Origin: Flavobacteriales bacterium
GTDB taxonomy: Bacteria; Bacteroidota; Bacteroidia; JACJYZ01
NCBI GenBank assembly: GCA_020635855.1
Contig: JACJYZ010000003.1
Location: 558,001 to 622,000 of the forward strand
Direction: 5' to 3'
Length of the DNA: 64,000 nt
Both the position numbers and the translations under genes were made by a program. Positions 33,369-41,320 of this stretch are shown piece after piece (the stretch's first letter is position 1; the number at the start of each line of letters is the position of its first letter). Under the pieces are notes generated by a model that was not told the DNA's origin, made no database searches, and saw nothing but the letters and a program-made list of their open reading frames with translations.

Positions 33369-33888
33369 TTGTAGATGGTTCTTCCATGGAGCCCACCTTG
33401 AGCACCTGATTGGGGTCAAACGGTGCACCGTCGATCACTTCAAAGACCTTTACTGTGAGGCCGTTTACGTCAATCTCACCGGCGTTGATTTTAAACGGTT
33501 TGCCTTTTGTGTAAGGAACAAGGCCCAATGAGTCTACATGGTAGTCAGGTGGGAACAATGAGTCACGAACACTGACCATGCTGGTGTCACGAACCACCTG
33601 TCCCATGGCAACGGCCACAGAGTCTTCTATGTCTCCGATCTTTTTGATCACGGGGAAAGAATCGGTCATGATAAAATCGGTCAGCTTTTCAAAGCTATCG
33701 GCATATTGGTTGCGTACGGCTTTGTAGGCAAACTCGGCTTTGCGAATGTCTTTTAACCGTTCAATCACTTTGGCGTACCTGATCTCTTTTTCCTTATTGA
33801 ATTCGATCGGCCTTTGAATCTCCATATAAAGGAGCACGGCAAGAACAACAGCTACAACAGCCAGAACGAGATTGATAACGATTTTCAT
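33352..33888 (-). CDS. Conserved membrane-anchored hypothetical protein
   Basis: A 178-residue protein with one N-terminal membrane helix (about 4-22) and a soluble part facing the periplasm. IEFNKEKEIRYAKVIERLKDIRKAEFAYKAV is reminiscent of pseudopilin or type IV pilus-like long helices, but there is no prepilin cleavage site. No known function. It overlaps the DUF3822 gene by 17 bases and appears to have its own promoter (33965-33994). Confidence 0.82.
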   Translation of the reverse strand: MKIVINLVLAVVAVVLAVLLYMEIQRPIEFNKEKEIRYAKVIERLKDIRKAEFAYKAVRNQYADSFEKLTDFIMTDSFPVIKKIGDIEDSVAVAMGQVVRDTSMVSVRDSLFPPDYHVDSLGLVPYTKGKPFKINAGEIDVNGLTVKVFEVIDGAPFDPNQVLKVGSMEEPSTNGNWE

Positions 33889-33964
33889 TTGTTACATTCT
33901 TTGACCGGTTTGTCCGGCCGGGTTATGACTAAACTCCGTTTCTTCTATGAATGATGCGGCAGTG

Positions 33965-33994
33965 CAAAACTACAATATTCCGTGATTCTGCAAA
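33965..33994 (-). promoter_or_regulatory. Promoter between dnaX and the membrane-anchored protein
   Basis: On the minus strand: TTTG (33994-33991), 18 bases, TAGTTTTG (33972-33965). Good match in both elements. It would drive the hypothetical gene, DUF3822, rsmD, coaD and the thioredoxin-fold gene apart from dnaX. Leader of about 70 bases. Confidence 0.6.
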
Positions 33995-34044
33995 AAGGAG
34001 GTTTTTTGCAACGCAATATTACTTCCTTCTGGTATGCGGCGGGG

Positions 34045-35814
34045 TTAATAGTCGATATCCAGATCCAATTGCTGGCGCAGTTTCTGGATGTTCGGATTTT
34101 TCTCCGCCATCTTATCGAACTTGTCCTTGGCGGTGTATGGGGTTTGGTCCTGTTCTTCCCGGTTGATCTCTGTTTCAAGCTGAATGGCGGAATTCCGCAG
34201 TTGTTTGCGGAGGTGACCGAGCAAGTGGGCTTTCTGAGATTCCAGTTCTTCTTCCTGGGCTTTGTTGTCTATGAGCAACATCAACCGGAAATCGTCCCCG
34301 ATTTCAGGCTCCCGCTTCATCAGGGTTGCGTGCAGGTTGGCGCGGCCTTCTTCCTTGGACTGCAGGGCAAATGCCCTCCAATGCACCATCAGTTCTTCCT
34401 GCGTGAACGGGTGTTTTTCTTCAGGGGTTGTTTCTACAGGTGAGGTGTCGTTGCCGGGTTCTCCTTTTTTCTGAAGGATACCGGAGATGGAAATTGTTTT
34501 GGACTGATGTGATGGTGGTGTCGGTTCCGAGGGCGATGGAGGTGTGGCGATTTCCTCCCTTGCCGGTTGAGCCGCTGCGGCGGGTGACTTTTGCTCAGGC
34601 TTCTGTGAAGGAGCGGGTTCTTTCTTTTCTGCTTTTTTTTCCTGTTGTATCGGGTTCGTTGCCGGCGGTTTGGACGATGATGTTTCCTTTTTAGGGGCGG
34701 GTGCGGCTGCAGGTTCTTGTTCGGCTGAACCGCCCGCCATTTTCATCAGGGTGAGTTCCACCAGGAACCGTGGATTCTTAGACCCGCGATATTGCAGGTC
34801 GCAGGTATTGCCAAGATCCAGTGCCCGTAAAAGGAACGGGTGGGAGCAACGCCTGGATTGTTCCAGGTATCGGTCTTTGATGTTCTGGCTGGCTTCGATC
34901 AGTGGGATGGTCTGGGGATCTTTGCTTACAAGCAGGTTGCGGATGTGTCCGTTCAGTCCGTTGATAAAATGATGGCCATCAAATCCGCGAGTGATCACTT
35001 CGTCAAACAAAAGGAACGCACCGGTGGTATTATGTTCCAGCAGGTGATCGGTCATCTGGAAGAATACATCGTGATCAAGGATGTTGAGGTTTTCCACCAC
35101 ATCCTTATAGGTAAGCTGGTGCCCACTGTAACTGACCAGTTGGTCGAAGGTGGAGAGGGCATCCCGGAGGGCGCCGTCGGCCTTCTGGGCAATCACATGG
35201 AGGGCTTCCATTTCCGCTTCTACGCCTTCGTGTTTGGCAACGAAAGCCAGGTGCTTGGCAATATCTTCAATACCAACCCTGCGAAAGTCGAAGATCTGAC
35301 AACGCGACAGGATGGTCGGCAGCACTTTTTGCTTTTCCGTGGTTGCCAGGATAAACTTGGCGTGGGCGGGAGGCTCTTCCAGGGTTTTCAGGAATGCATT
35401 GAATGCCTGTTGCGATAGCATGTGTACCTCATCGATGATGTACACCTTATATTGACCTGCCTGCGGAGAGAACCGTACCTGGTCAATCAGGCTTCTTATG
35501 TCTTCCACATGGTTGTTGGATGCGGCATCAAGCTCGAATACGTTCAGGGACTTCCCTTCATTGAACGACTGGCAGGAGACGCAGGCATTGCACGCTTCGC
35601 CTTCTTCGGTCAGGTTTTCGCAGTTGATGGTTTTGGCCAGTATCCTCGCACAGGTGGTTTTGCCCACACCGCGGGGTCCGCAAAAAAGAAATGCCTGTGC
35701 CAGGTGATGATTGCGGATGGCATTCTTCAGGGTGGAGGTGATGGACTCCTGACCGATGACCGTATCGAAGCGGGAAGGTCTGTATTTTCGTGCGGATACT
35801 ATAAATGGTTCCAT
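34045..35814 (-). CDS. dnaX: DNA polymerase III subunit gamma/tau
   Basis: A 589-residue DnaX, the clamp-loader ATPase. The N-terminal AAA+ core has Walker A GPRGVGKT (about 45), a four-cysteine zinc module (Cys at CENLTEEGEACNACVSC, about 65-81), Walker B YIIDEVHML and sensor motifs ILATTEKQKVLPTILSRCQ. A Pro/Lys/Ala-rich linker (about 370-470) leads to a C-terminal domain as in tau. The ATG at 35814 gives the family start EPFIVSARKYRP. No slippage heptamer was looked for beyond sight reading; none stood out. Confidence 0.96.
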   Translation of the reverse strand: MEPFIVSARKYRPSRFDTVIGQESITSTLKNAIRNHHLAQAFLFCGPRGVGKTTCARILAKTINCENLTEEGEACNACVSCQSFNEGKSLNVFELDAASNNHVEDIRSLIDQVRFSPQAGQYKVYIIDEVHMLSQQAFNAFLKTLEEPPAHAKFILATTEKQKVLPTILSRCQIFDFRRVGIEDIAKHLAFVAKHEGVEAEMEALHVIAQKADGALRDALSTFDQLVSYSGHQLTYKDVVENLNILDHDVFFQMTDHLLEHNTTGAFLLFDEVITRGFDGHHFINGLNGHIRNLLVSKDPQTIPLIEASQNIKDRYLEQSRRCSHPFLLRALDLGNTCDLQYRGSKNPRFLVELTLMKMAGGSAEQEPAAAPAPKKETSSSKPPATNPIQQEKKAEKKEPAPSQKPEQKSPAAAAQPAREEIATPPSPSEPTPPSHQSKTISISGILQKKGEPGNDTSPVETTPEEKHPFTQEELMVHWRAFALQSKEEGRANLHATLMKREPEIGDDFRLMLLIDNKAQEEELESQKAHLLGHLRKQLRNSAIQLETEINREEQDQTPYTAKDKFDKMAEKNPNIQKLRQQLDLDIDY

Positions 35815-35843
35815 GGTGCAGTTTCCCGGTTGCCGGGGGAATA

Positions 35844-35851
35844 CAAAGATA
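35844..35851 (-). promoter_or_regulatory. Promoter -7 box of dnaX
   Basis: TATCTTTG on the minus strand, exact consensus, 29 bases ahead of the dnaX ATG. Confidence 0.5.
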
Positions 35852-35919
35852 GTATATTTATGCTTTTTGATGGCGGCAGGGGACGTGCCCCGGAAGGGGG
35901 TGAAATAATTGCCAAATGA

Positions 35920-35950
35920 TTTGTTTGGAATCAAACTTTTCGTACCTTTG
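35920..35950 (+). promoter_or_regulatory. Complete promoter of the rpsF-rpsR-rplI operon
   Basis: TTTG (35920-35923), exactly 19 bases, TACCTTTG (35943-35950). Textbook Bacteroidota promoter, with a leader of about 24 bases. Confidence 0.8.
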
Positions 35951-35977
35951 CCGTCCTATTTTTAAGGATGCAAATCT

Positions 35978-36358
35978 ATGTCTGAGATCAAAAACAGGTA
36001 TGAAACAGTGTTCATCATGACACCCGTTCTGTCCGATGAACAGTTGAAAGAAACAGTTTCCAAGATCAAGAATCTGCTGAAAGATGAAGGTGCTGAAGTG
36101 ATCCATGAACGCAAGTGGGGGCTTCGGAAGCTGGCTTACCCCATTCAAAAGAAATCAACCGGTTTTTATCACCTGTTGGAATACGCTGCACCCGGCACCG
36201 CCATTGATGCACTTGAGGTGGAACTGAAACGGGATGAGCGTGTGCTAAGGTTCCTCACGGTGAAGCTCGATAAGCATGCGGTCGCTTACAATGAAAGAAA
36301 GCGCGACAAGAGCAGCAAGAAGAGCGAGGACGTGAAGCCGCAGCCAGAAGAAGCATAA
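35978..36358 (+). CDS. rpsF: 30S ribosomal protein bS6
   Basis: A 126-residue bS6: NRYETVFIMTPVLSDEQL, KWGLRKLAYPIQKKSTGFYHLLEY and RDERVLRFLTVKLDKHA are the family landmarks. The C-terminal tail (about 105-126) is Lys/Glu-rich and disordered, as in other Bacteroidota. It pairs with bS18, made from the next gene, in the platform of the 30S subunit. Confidence 0.98.
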   Translation: MSEIKNRYETVFIMTPVLSDEQLKETVSKIKNLLKDEGAEVIHERKWGLRKLAYPIQKKSTGFYHLLEYAAPGTAIDALEVELKRDERVLRFLTVKLDKHAVAYNERKRDKSSKKSEDVKPQPEEA

Positions 36359-36391
36359 TCACAACTTTACATCTCTATAACCCCAACTGCT

Positions 36392-36658
36392 ATGTCAGCT
36401 GATTCAGAAATCAGGTACCTCACCCCTCCGACGGTAGAGGTAAAAAAGAAAAAGTACTGCTGGTTCCAAAAAAACAAGATCCACTACATTGATTACAAGG
36501 ATCCCGACTTCCTGCTTCGTTTTGTGAACGAGCAAGGCAAGATTCTTCCCCGCAGGATCACAGGTACTTCTCTGAAGTATCAGAGAAAGTTGTCGACCGC
36601 TATCAAGCGTGCGCGTCATCTTTCGTTGCTCCCCTATGTTGGTGACATGCTTAAATAA
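36392..36658 (+). CDS. rpsR: 30S ribosomal protein bS18
   Basis: An 88-residue bS18 with the family core KKKKYCWFQKNKIHYIDYKDPDFLLRF, LPRRITGTSLKYQRKLSTAIKRARHLSLLPYV. One cysteine only, so no zinc-binding form. Thirty-three bases after rpsF. Confidence 0.98.
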   Translation: MSADSEIRYLTPPTVEVKKKKYCWFQKNKIHYIDYKDPDFLLRFVNEQGKILPRRITGTSLKYQRKLSTAIKRARHLSLLPYVGDMLK

Positions 36659-36667
36659 TTTACGGAG

Positions 36668-37114
36668 ATGGAAATCATACTGAAGCAATACGTGAAAGGC
36701 CTTGGCGAGAAAAATGACATCGTCACGGTTCGTGACGGATATGGCCGCAACTTCCTGATCCCACAGGGACTGGGTGTCATTGCCAATTCAACCAACAAAA
36801 AGGTGCTGGCGGAAAACATGAAGCAGTCATCCTTTAAGGAGACGAAGATTCGTAAGGAAGCTGAGGATCTCGCTGGCCTGTTAAAAGACAAGGTGTTCAA
36901 GATTGGTGCGAAAGTGGGAGAGTCCGGAAAGATTTTCGGTTCCGTTACCGCACTGCAAATTGCAGATGCCATCAAGGAAGCCGGTCACACCGTAGATCGC
37001 AAATTCATCACCATCAAGGAAGAACCCATTAAGGAACTGGGTGCTTACAGCGCTGATGTGAAACTGTACAAGGACATCCACGCCACTGTTCAATTCGAAG
37101 TGGTAAGCGAATAA
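36668..37114 (+). CDS. rplI: 50S ribosomal protein bL9
   Basis: A 148-residue bL9: N-terminal domain MEIILKQYVKGLGEKNDIVTVRDGYGRNFLIPQG, long connecting helix (about 42-75) and C-terminal RNA-binding domain. Last gene of the operon, followed by an intrinsic terminator. Confidence 0.98.
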   Translation: MEIILKQYVKGLGEKNDIVTVRDGYGRNFLIPQGLGVIANSTNKKVLAENMKQSSFKETKIRKEAEDLAGLLKDKVFKIGAKVGESGKIFGSVTALQIADAIKEAGHTVDRKFITIKEEPIKELGAYSADVKLYKDIHATVQFEVVSE

Positions 37115-37138
37115 GTCCTGATTCCCCAACTATGTCTG

Positions 37139-37170
37139 AAACCCTGTTCGCATTGCGGACAGGGTTTTTT
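37139..37170 (+). terminator. Terminator of the ribosomal protein operon
   Basis: AACCCTGT/ACAGGGTT stem (37140-37166), extended inside by CGC/GCG, then six T residues. Confidence 0.93.
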
Positions 37171-37200
37171 GTTGCTATGGGTATGGTAAACGGTTCGGGC

Positions 37201-38442
37201 TTATTCCACCCGAAGGGCTTCAATGGGCGGAAGGCGGGATGCTTTCAAGGCAGGGATCAGGCCGGCCAGGAGCCCCGTGATCATGCACATGATCAATCCC
37301 AACGTCATCCACAAAACCGGCAGTACTGCACCCACATGCATAACGAGGGCAACCAGGTTGCCAACGATTGTGCCGAACACGATACCGGCAATGCCACCCA
37401 ACTGGCAGATGACAATGGTTTCGATCAGAAACTGCCACATAATGGCCCTTCTTGTTGCACCAAGTGCCTTGCGGATGCCAATCTCACGGGTACGTTCTGT
37501 TACGGCAACCAGCATGATATTCATCAAACCGATGGCGGCTCCCATCAGCGTGATGATTCCGATGATGGTACCCACAAGGCCCATCCATGCAATTTTCTCG
37601 ATGAGCACATTGGCCAGGCTGTCACTTTTGAAAATCTCAAATGAATCCTCTTCGCCACGTTGTACGCCGCGAATGATCCGGAACAATCCCGTGGCTTCAC
37701 CGATGGCGGCTTCCATCATTTCAATGCTGGCGGCTTTTACCTGGATAACAAAGTTCATATCGGGTCTGCCGTACTGCTGACGAACATTCTGGATGGGTAT
37801 CATACACACCCGGTCGTTGTTCATGCCCACGGATGTGCCTTTTTCCTTCAATACACCTATGATCCGGTAGGTGCCGGAGGCAATTTTGATGTTTTGATCA
37901 AGTGCTTTGCTGGCGCTACCAAAGAAAAAGGATGCGATCTCCCTACCGATGATTACGCTGGGATATCCGAGGTTGACCTCCTGCTGTGTAAAATTACGAC
38001 CAGCTGCCAATTCATATCCCGACGTGGCGAGATATGCTTCGTCTACCCCCAATACGGAATTGTTGGGGTTTGATTTCTTATCCCTGTATTTGATCGTGGC
38101 GGAACCGGTTCCGCGTGTGGTTACGGAAATGTCTGCCGGAAAACCGAATCGTTCCTTGAAGGCCATTGCTTCATCATAGGTGATGGATTCAAATTGTTTC
38201 GGACGTTCACCGCCGGAACCGATGCGGATGCCCATGCCCCGGTTGCGGATACTGAAGGTGTTGACGCCCATGCTGGAGAAACTTTCGGTCAGGCTGATCT
38301 TCAATACGTCAATAGCGGTTAAGATGGCAACCAGTGCCGTAATGCCAACGGCAATGATCACGATGGTCAGGATGGTCCGCAGCAAGGTGCTCCGGATAGA
38401 GCGCCAGGCCATGATGATGTATTCCCTCAGATATTGTCTCAC
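37201..38442 (-). CDS. MacB/FtsX-type ABC transporter permease
   Basis: A 413-residue permease: first membrane helix about 21-44, a large periplasmic MacB-PCD domain (about 45-270) and three C-terminal helices (about 283-305, 330-355, 375-397). AVTERTREIGIRKALGATRRAIMWQF is the coupling-helix signature of the family. Members extrude lipoproteins, peptides or toxic compounds, driven by a partner ATPase; no ATPase gene is next to it. The ATG overlaps the stop of the pseudouridine synthase by four bases. Confidence 0.92.
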   Translation of the reverse strand: MRQYLREYIIMAWRSIRSTLLRTILTIVIIAVGITALVAILTAIDVLKISLTESFSSMGVNTFSIRNRGMGIRIGSGGERPKQFESITYDEAMAFKERFGFPADISVTTRGTGSATIKYRDKKSNPNNSVLGVDEAYLATSGYELAAGRNFTQQEVNLGYPSVIIGREIASFFFGSASKALDQNIKIASGTYRIIGVLKEKGTSVGMNNDRVCMIPIQNVRQQYGRPDMNFVIQVKAASIEMMEAAIGEATGLFRIIRGVQRGEEDSFEIFKSDSLANVLIEKIAWMGLVGTIIGIITLMGAAIGLMNIMLVAVTERTREIGIRKALGATRRAIMWQFLIETIVICQLGGIAGIVFGTIVGNLVALVMHVGAVLPVLWMTLGLIMCMITGLLAGLIPALKASRLPPIEALRVE

Positions 38443-39155
38443 TTTGCTACCTGCAATTGTTGGGTGAAAAACTGCCAGAGCGGATCTCCGGACGGAGGAG
38501 GGGCTACAATTTCCATTTCATCTTTCCTGACGGGATGCTCCAAATGAATTGAGCGGGCGTGCAGGTGGATGGAAGCGTCTTGGTTGGATCGTTTGGCGCC
38601 ATACTTGAGGTCGCCCTTGATCGGGCAACCCATGTGTGCGAGTTGAACGCGGATCTGATGGTGGCGTCCTGTCAGCGGCTTGACTTCAAGCAGATGGTAA
38701 CGATCGCTAGATAACAGCAGTTTGTAACGTGTGATTGCTTCCTTGCCTTTTCCTGGAGAAACCACCACCGATTTGTTGGTATCGGCATGCTTCAGCAGGT
38801 GGTTGGTCAGTTCGCCTTCCGTTTGAGGTGGTCGTGCACTCACCACGGCCCAGTACGTTTTGCGTATTGTGTTTTCCCGAAACATCTGATTGATCCTGGC
38901 AAGCGCTTTGGATGTTCTGGCGAACAGCACCACGCCACTTACCGGCCGGTCGATCCGGTGGGTTACTCCAATGAAAGCTTTGCCCGGCTTTTCATATTTC
39001 GCTGCAATGTATTCGGCCACCTGTTCACTCAGGGGTACGTCTCCCGTCCTGTCACCCTGAACAATATCCGACGGACGCTTGTTCACGGCAATCAGGTGGT
39101 TGTCTTCATATAACACGTCGGGCAGGATTGCACCGTCAGTATTGTTCCTTGTCAT
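38439..39155 (-). CDS. RluA-family pseudouridine synthase
   Basis: A 238-residue RluA/RluC/RluD-type synthase without the S4 domain. The catalytic Asp is in HRIDRPVSG (about residue 68) and LEVKPLTGRHHQIRVQLAHMGCPIKGD is the second conserved block. Target uridines unknown. Overlaps panB by 20 bases. Confidence 0.93.
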   Translation of the reverse strand: MTRNNTDGAILPDVLYEDNHLIAVNKRPSDIVQGDRTGDVPLSEQVAEYIAAKYEKPGKAFIGVTHRIDRPVSGVVLFARTSKALARINQMFRENTIRKTYWAVVSARPPQTEGELTNHLLKHADTNKSVVVSPGKGKEAITRYKLLLSSDRYHLLEVKPLTGRHHQIRVQLAHMGCPIKGDLKYGAKRSNQDASIHLHARSIHLEHPVRKDEMEIVAPPPSGDPLWQFFTQQLQVAK

Positions 39156-39957
39156 TGGGGAATTTCTTTTCCTTGACGTCCTGTGTATATCTGCTCACAG
39201 CTTGTTTGATGTCTTCGAATAAATTGAGGTACCTGCGCAGGAAACGCGGGCTGAATTCCTGGTTCAGCCCCAGCATATCATGTAGCACAAGCACTTGCCC
39301 GTCTACCTGGTTGCCGGCCCCGATTCCAATCACGGGAATGTCTACGCTGGCTGCAGCTTGTGCGGCAAGCCTGGCGGGAATCTTCTCAAGTACAACCCCG
39401 AAACAACCGGAATCCTGCAGAATGCGGATGTCTTCCAGCAGCTTTTTGGCTTCTTCTTCTTCTCTTGCGCGGACCACATAGGTGCCAAACTTGTAAATCG
39501 ATTGGGGGGTCAGTCCCAGGTGTCCCATCACGGGCACCCCGGCAGATACAATGCGTTCAACCGATTCCTTTACTTCCCGTCCGCCTTCCAGTTTCACAGC
39601 ATGTGCGCCGGATTCTTTCATGATGCGGATGGAAGAATTGAGCGCTTCTTTCGAGTTGCCCTGGTAGCTACCGAAGGGCAGGTCAACCACCACCAATGCA
39701 CGTTGCACCGCCCTGATCACCGATGAAGCGTGATAGATCATCTGGTCAAGTGTGATGGGCAAAGTGGTTTCGTGGCCCGCCATTACGTTTGAAGCGGAAT
39801 CACCAACCAGGATGACGTCAACCCCGGCCTGGTCCACAATCCTCGCCAGTGAAAAGTCGTAAGATGTAAGCATGGAGATTTTTTCCCCCCTCCGCTTCAT
39901 TTCCTGAAGTACATGGGTGGTTACTCTTTTAACCTGTTTGATGTTTTGTGAGCCCAT
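39136..39957 (-). CDS. panB: 3-methyl-2-oxobutanoate hydroxymethyltransferase
   Basis: A 273-residue PanB, the first step of pantothenate synthesis from the valine precursor 2-oxoisovalerate. Clear motifs: ISMLTSYDFSLARIVDQAGVDVILVGDSASNVMAGHETTLPITLDQMIYH, the metal site around VKLEGG, and HLGLTPQSI. Runs ahead of the pseudouridine synthase and permease in one minus-strand unit. Confidence 0.97.
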   Translation of the reverse strand: MGSQNIKQVKRVTTHVLQEMKRRGEKISMLTSYDFSLARIVDQAGVDVILVGDSASNVMAGHETTLPITLDQMIYHASSVIRAVQRALVVVDLPFGSYQGNSKEALNSSIRIMKESGAHAVKLEGGREVKESVERIVSAGVPVMGHLGLTPQSIYKFGTYVVRAREEEEAKKLLEDIRILQDSGCFGVVLEKIPARLAAQAAASVDIPVIGIGAGNQVDGQVLVLHDMLGLNQEFSPRFLRRYLNLFEDIKQAVSRYTQDVKEKKFPNDKEQY

Positions 39958-40014
39958 CTGAATTTAAAGTAGGTGACCTGAATATTTGGAGTCAACGATA
40001 GGGTTGATGACATG

Positions 40015-40030
40015 CAAAACTACAAAAATA
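40015..40030 (-). promoter_or_regulatory. Two overlapping-register -7 boxes ahead of panB
   Basis: Adjacent CAAAACTA (40015-40022) and CAAAAATA (40023-40030) on the plus strand read TAGTTTTG and TATTTTTG on the minus strand, both exact matches. Leader of about 55-65 bases to the panB ATG at 39957. Confidence 0.45.
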
Positions 40031-40167
40031 GAGGATGGGGAGAATTTGATGTTTTGCCTATATTTTGCATCTTTACAGCCTTTCCCCCTTGTGTAGTTAG
40101 TGCAATATGCAGAAATTTGCCCGGCCCGGTTCATCAAACCAGAAGTTTATACTTTGTTGCTGATCTT

Positions 40168-41163
40168 ATGAAGAAGTTATTTTATTTCCTGATGGTATGT
40201 GGTATTGTAGTGCTTCCGGCCTGCGAAACGGATTTTGATGTGAATGATGAATGGACGGAAACCACCATCGTTTATGGATTGTTGAACCAGAATGATGCCA
40301 ACCATTATATCAAGGTGAACAAAGCTTTCCTGGGTGAAGGAAATGCACTGGAGATGGCAGCCGTTTACGATTCCATCAGCTACGCCAAACAAATTGAGGT
40401 ATACGTGCAGGAATGGCTGAACGGTAACCTCAAGAAAACCCTCGTTTTCTCCAGGGATTCGTCCATGTCGAAAGACCCCGGAATTTTCTCTTACCCTTTC
40501 CAGGTTGTTTATAAGAACAGTGAAGCCCTGGATCCGGCTGTGGAATACCGGCTGATTGTGAAAAATACCGAAACAGGCAAAACCGTCACCGGCACAACCA
40601 GTCTGGTGCAGAATGTGACCATCACACAACCCACTTCTTCTGTCGGCCAATTGGTGAACTGGGTGGCGGCGACCAACAAATACAGCGTGAAATGGACGAC
40701 TGGTACAAATGGAAAGCTGTATCAGCTCCGCATCGGTTTTCACTACACGGAAACACTGAAGGTCTCGCCTTATACGGTGACCGATCAATACGTCGAGTGG
40801 GTGCAACCCGCCACCGAATCACTGGGAATCACCGGAGGAGAAAACATGCAGGTTGATTTGCCCGGCGATAATTTTTACCAGTTCCTGGCCAGCCACCTTG
40901 AAGAAAATACGGATGTGGACCGCAAAGCCGACGGTATTGATTTCATTATAGATGTAGCCGGTGATGAATTCAATACCTACATGGCGGTGAACAAGCCGTC
41001 TACCGGTATCATCCAGGAAAAACCTGAATACACCAACCTGGAAAATGGCATCGGGCTGTTCTCTTGCAGGTACTCCAAAGGTGTTTACGACAAACAGATG
41101 ACCCTCACTTCCCTCGACTCTCTCCGTGATGGACGCTTCACCAAGCACCTCGGATTCCTCTGA
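40168..41163 (+). CDS. Lipoprotein resembling DUF4249 proteins
   Basis: A 331-residue predicted lipoprotein with lipobox LPAC (Cys18). After it comes WTETTIVYGLLNQNDANHYIKVNKAFLGEGNALEMA, then a beta-rich body with a TGKTVTGTT stretch at about 140-150. I think of DUF4249, a Bacteroidota family often next to TonB-dependent receptors, but there is no receptor gene here, so that link is weak. The ATG at 40168 begins a good signal peptide; an upstream frame to 40012 would spoil it. Divergent from panB. Confidence 0.75.
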   Translation: MKKLFYFLMVCGIVVLPACETDFDVNDEWTETTIVYGLLNQNDANHYIKVNKAFLGEGNALEMAAVYDSISYAKQIEVYVQEWLNGNLKKTLVFSRDSSMSKDPGIFSYPFQVVYKNSEALDPAVEYRLIVKNTETGKTVTGTTSLVQNVTITQPTSSVGQLVNWVAATNKYSVKWTTGTNGKLYQLRIGFHYTETLKVSPYTVTDQYVEWVQPATESLGITGGENMQVDLPGDNFYQFLASHLEENTDVDRKADGIDFIIDVAGDEFNTYMAVNKPSTGIIQEKPEYTNLENGIGLFSCRYSKGVYDKQMTLTSLDSLRDGRFTKHLGFL

Positions 41164-41320
41164 CGTTCACTCCGTTGTTATGTCTTTTTGGCAGTTGATG
41201 TCAGTCTTTTGCCGGAGATTTTCCCCCGCTTGCTGTCAATATTGCGATAAGCATGTGATGGTATGGTGCTTGTAAAAAGCATATCAAACAAATTACTCAG
41301 TTATATCAACACGACTAATC

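Noticed and set aside
41163..41320. CIRCE operator or sigma-32-like promoter ahead of dnaK
   Set aside because: No 9-base inverted repeat of the CIRCE type and no exact TAnnTTTG box found by eye; nothing reported for this 158-base gap.
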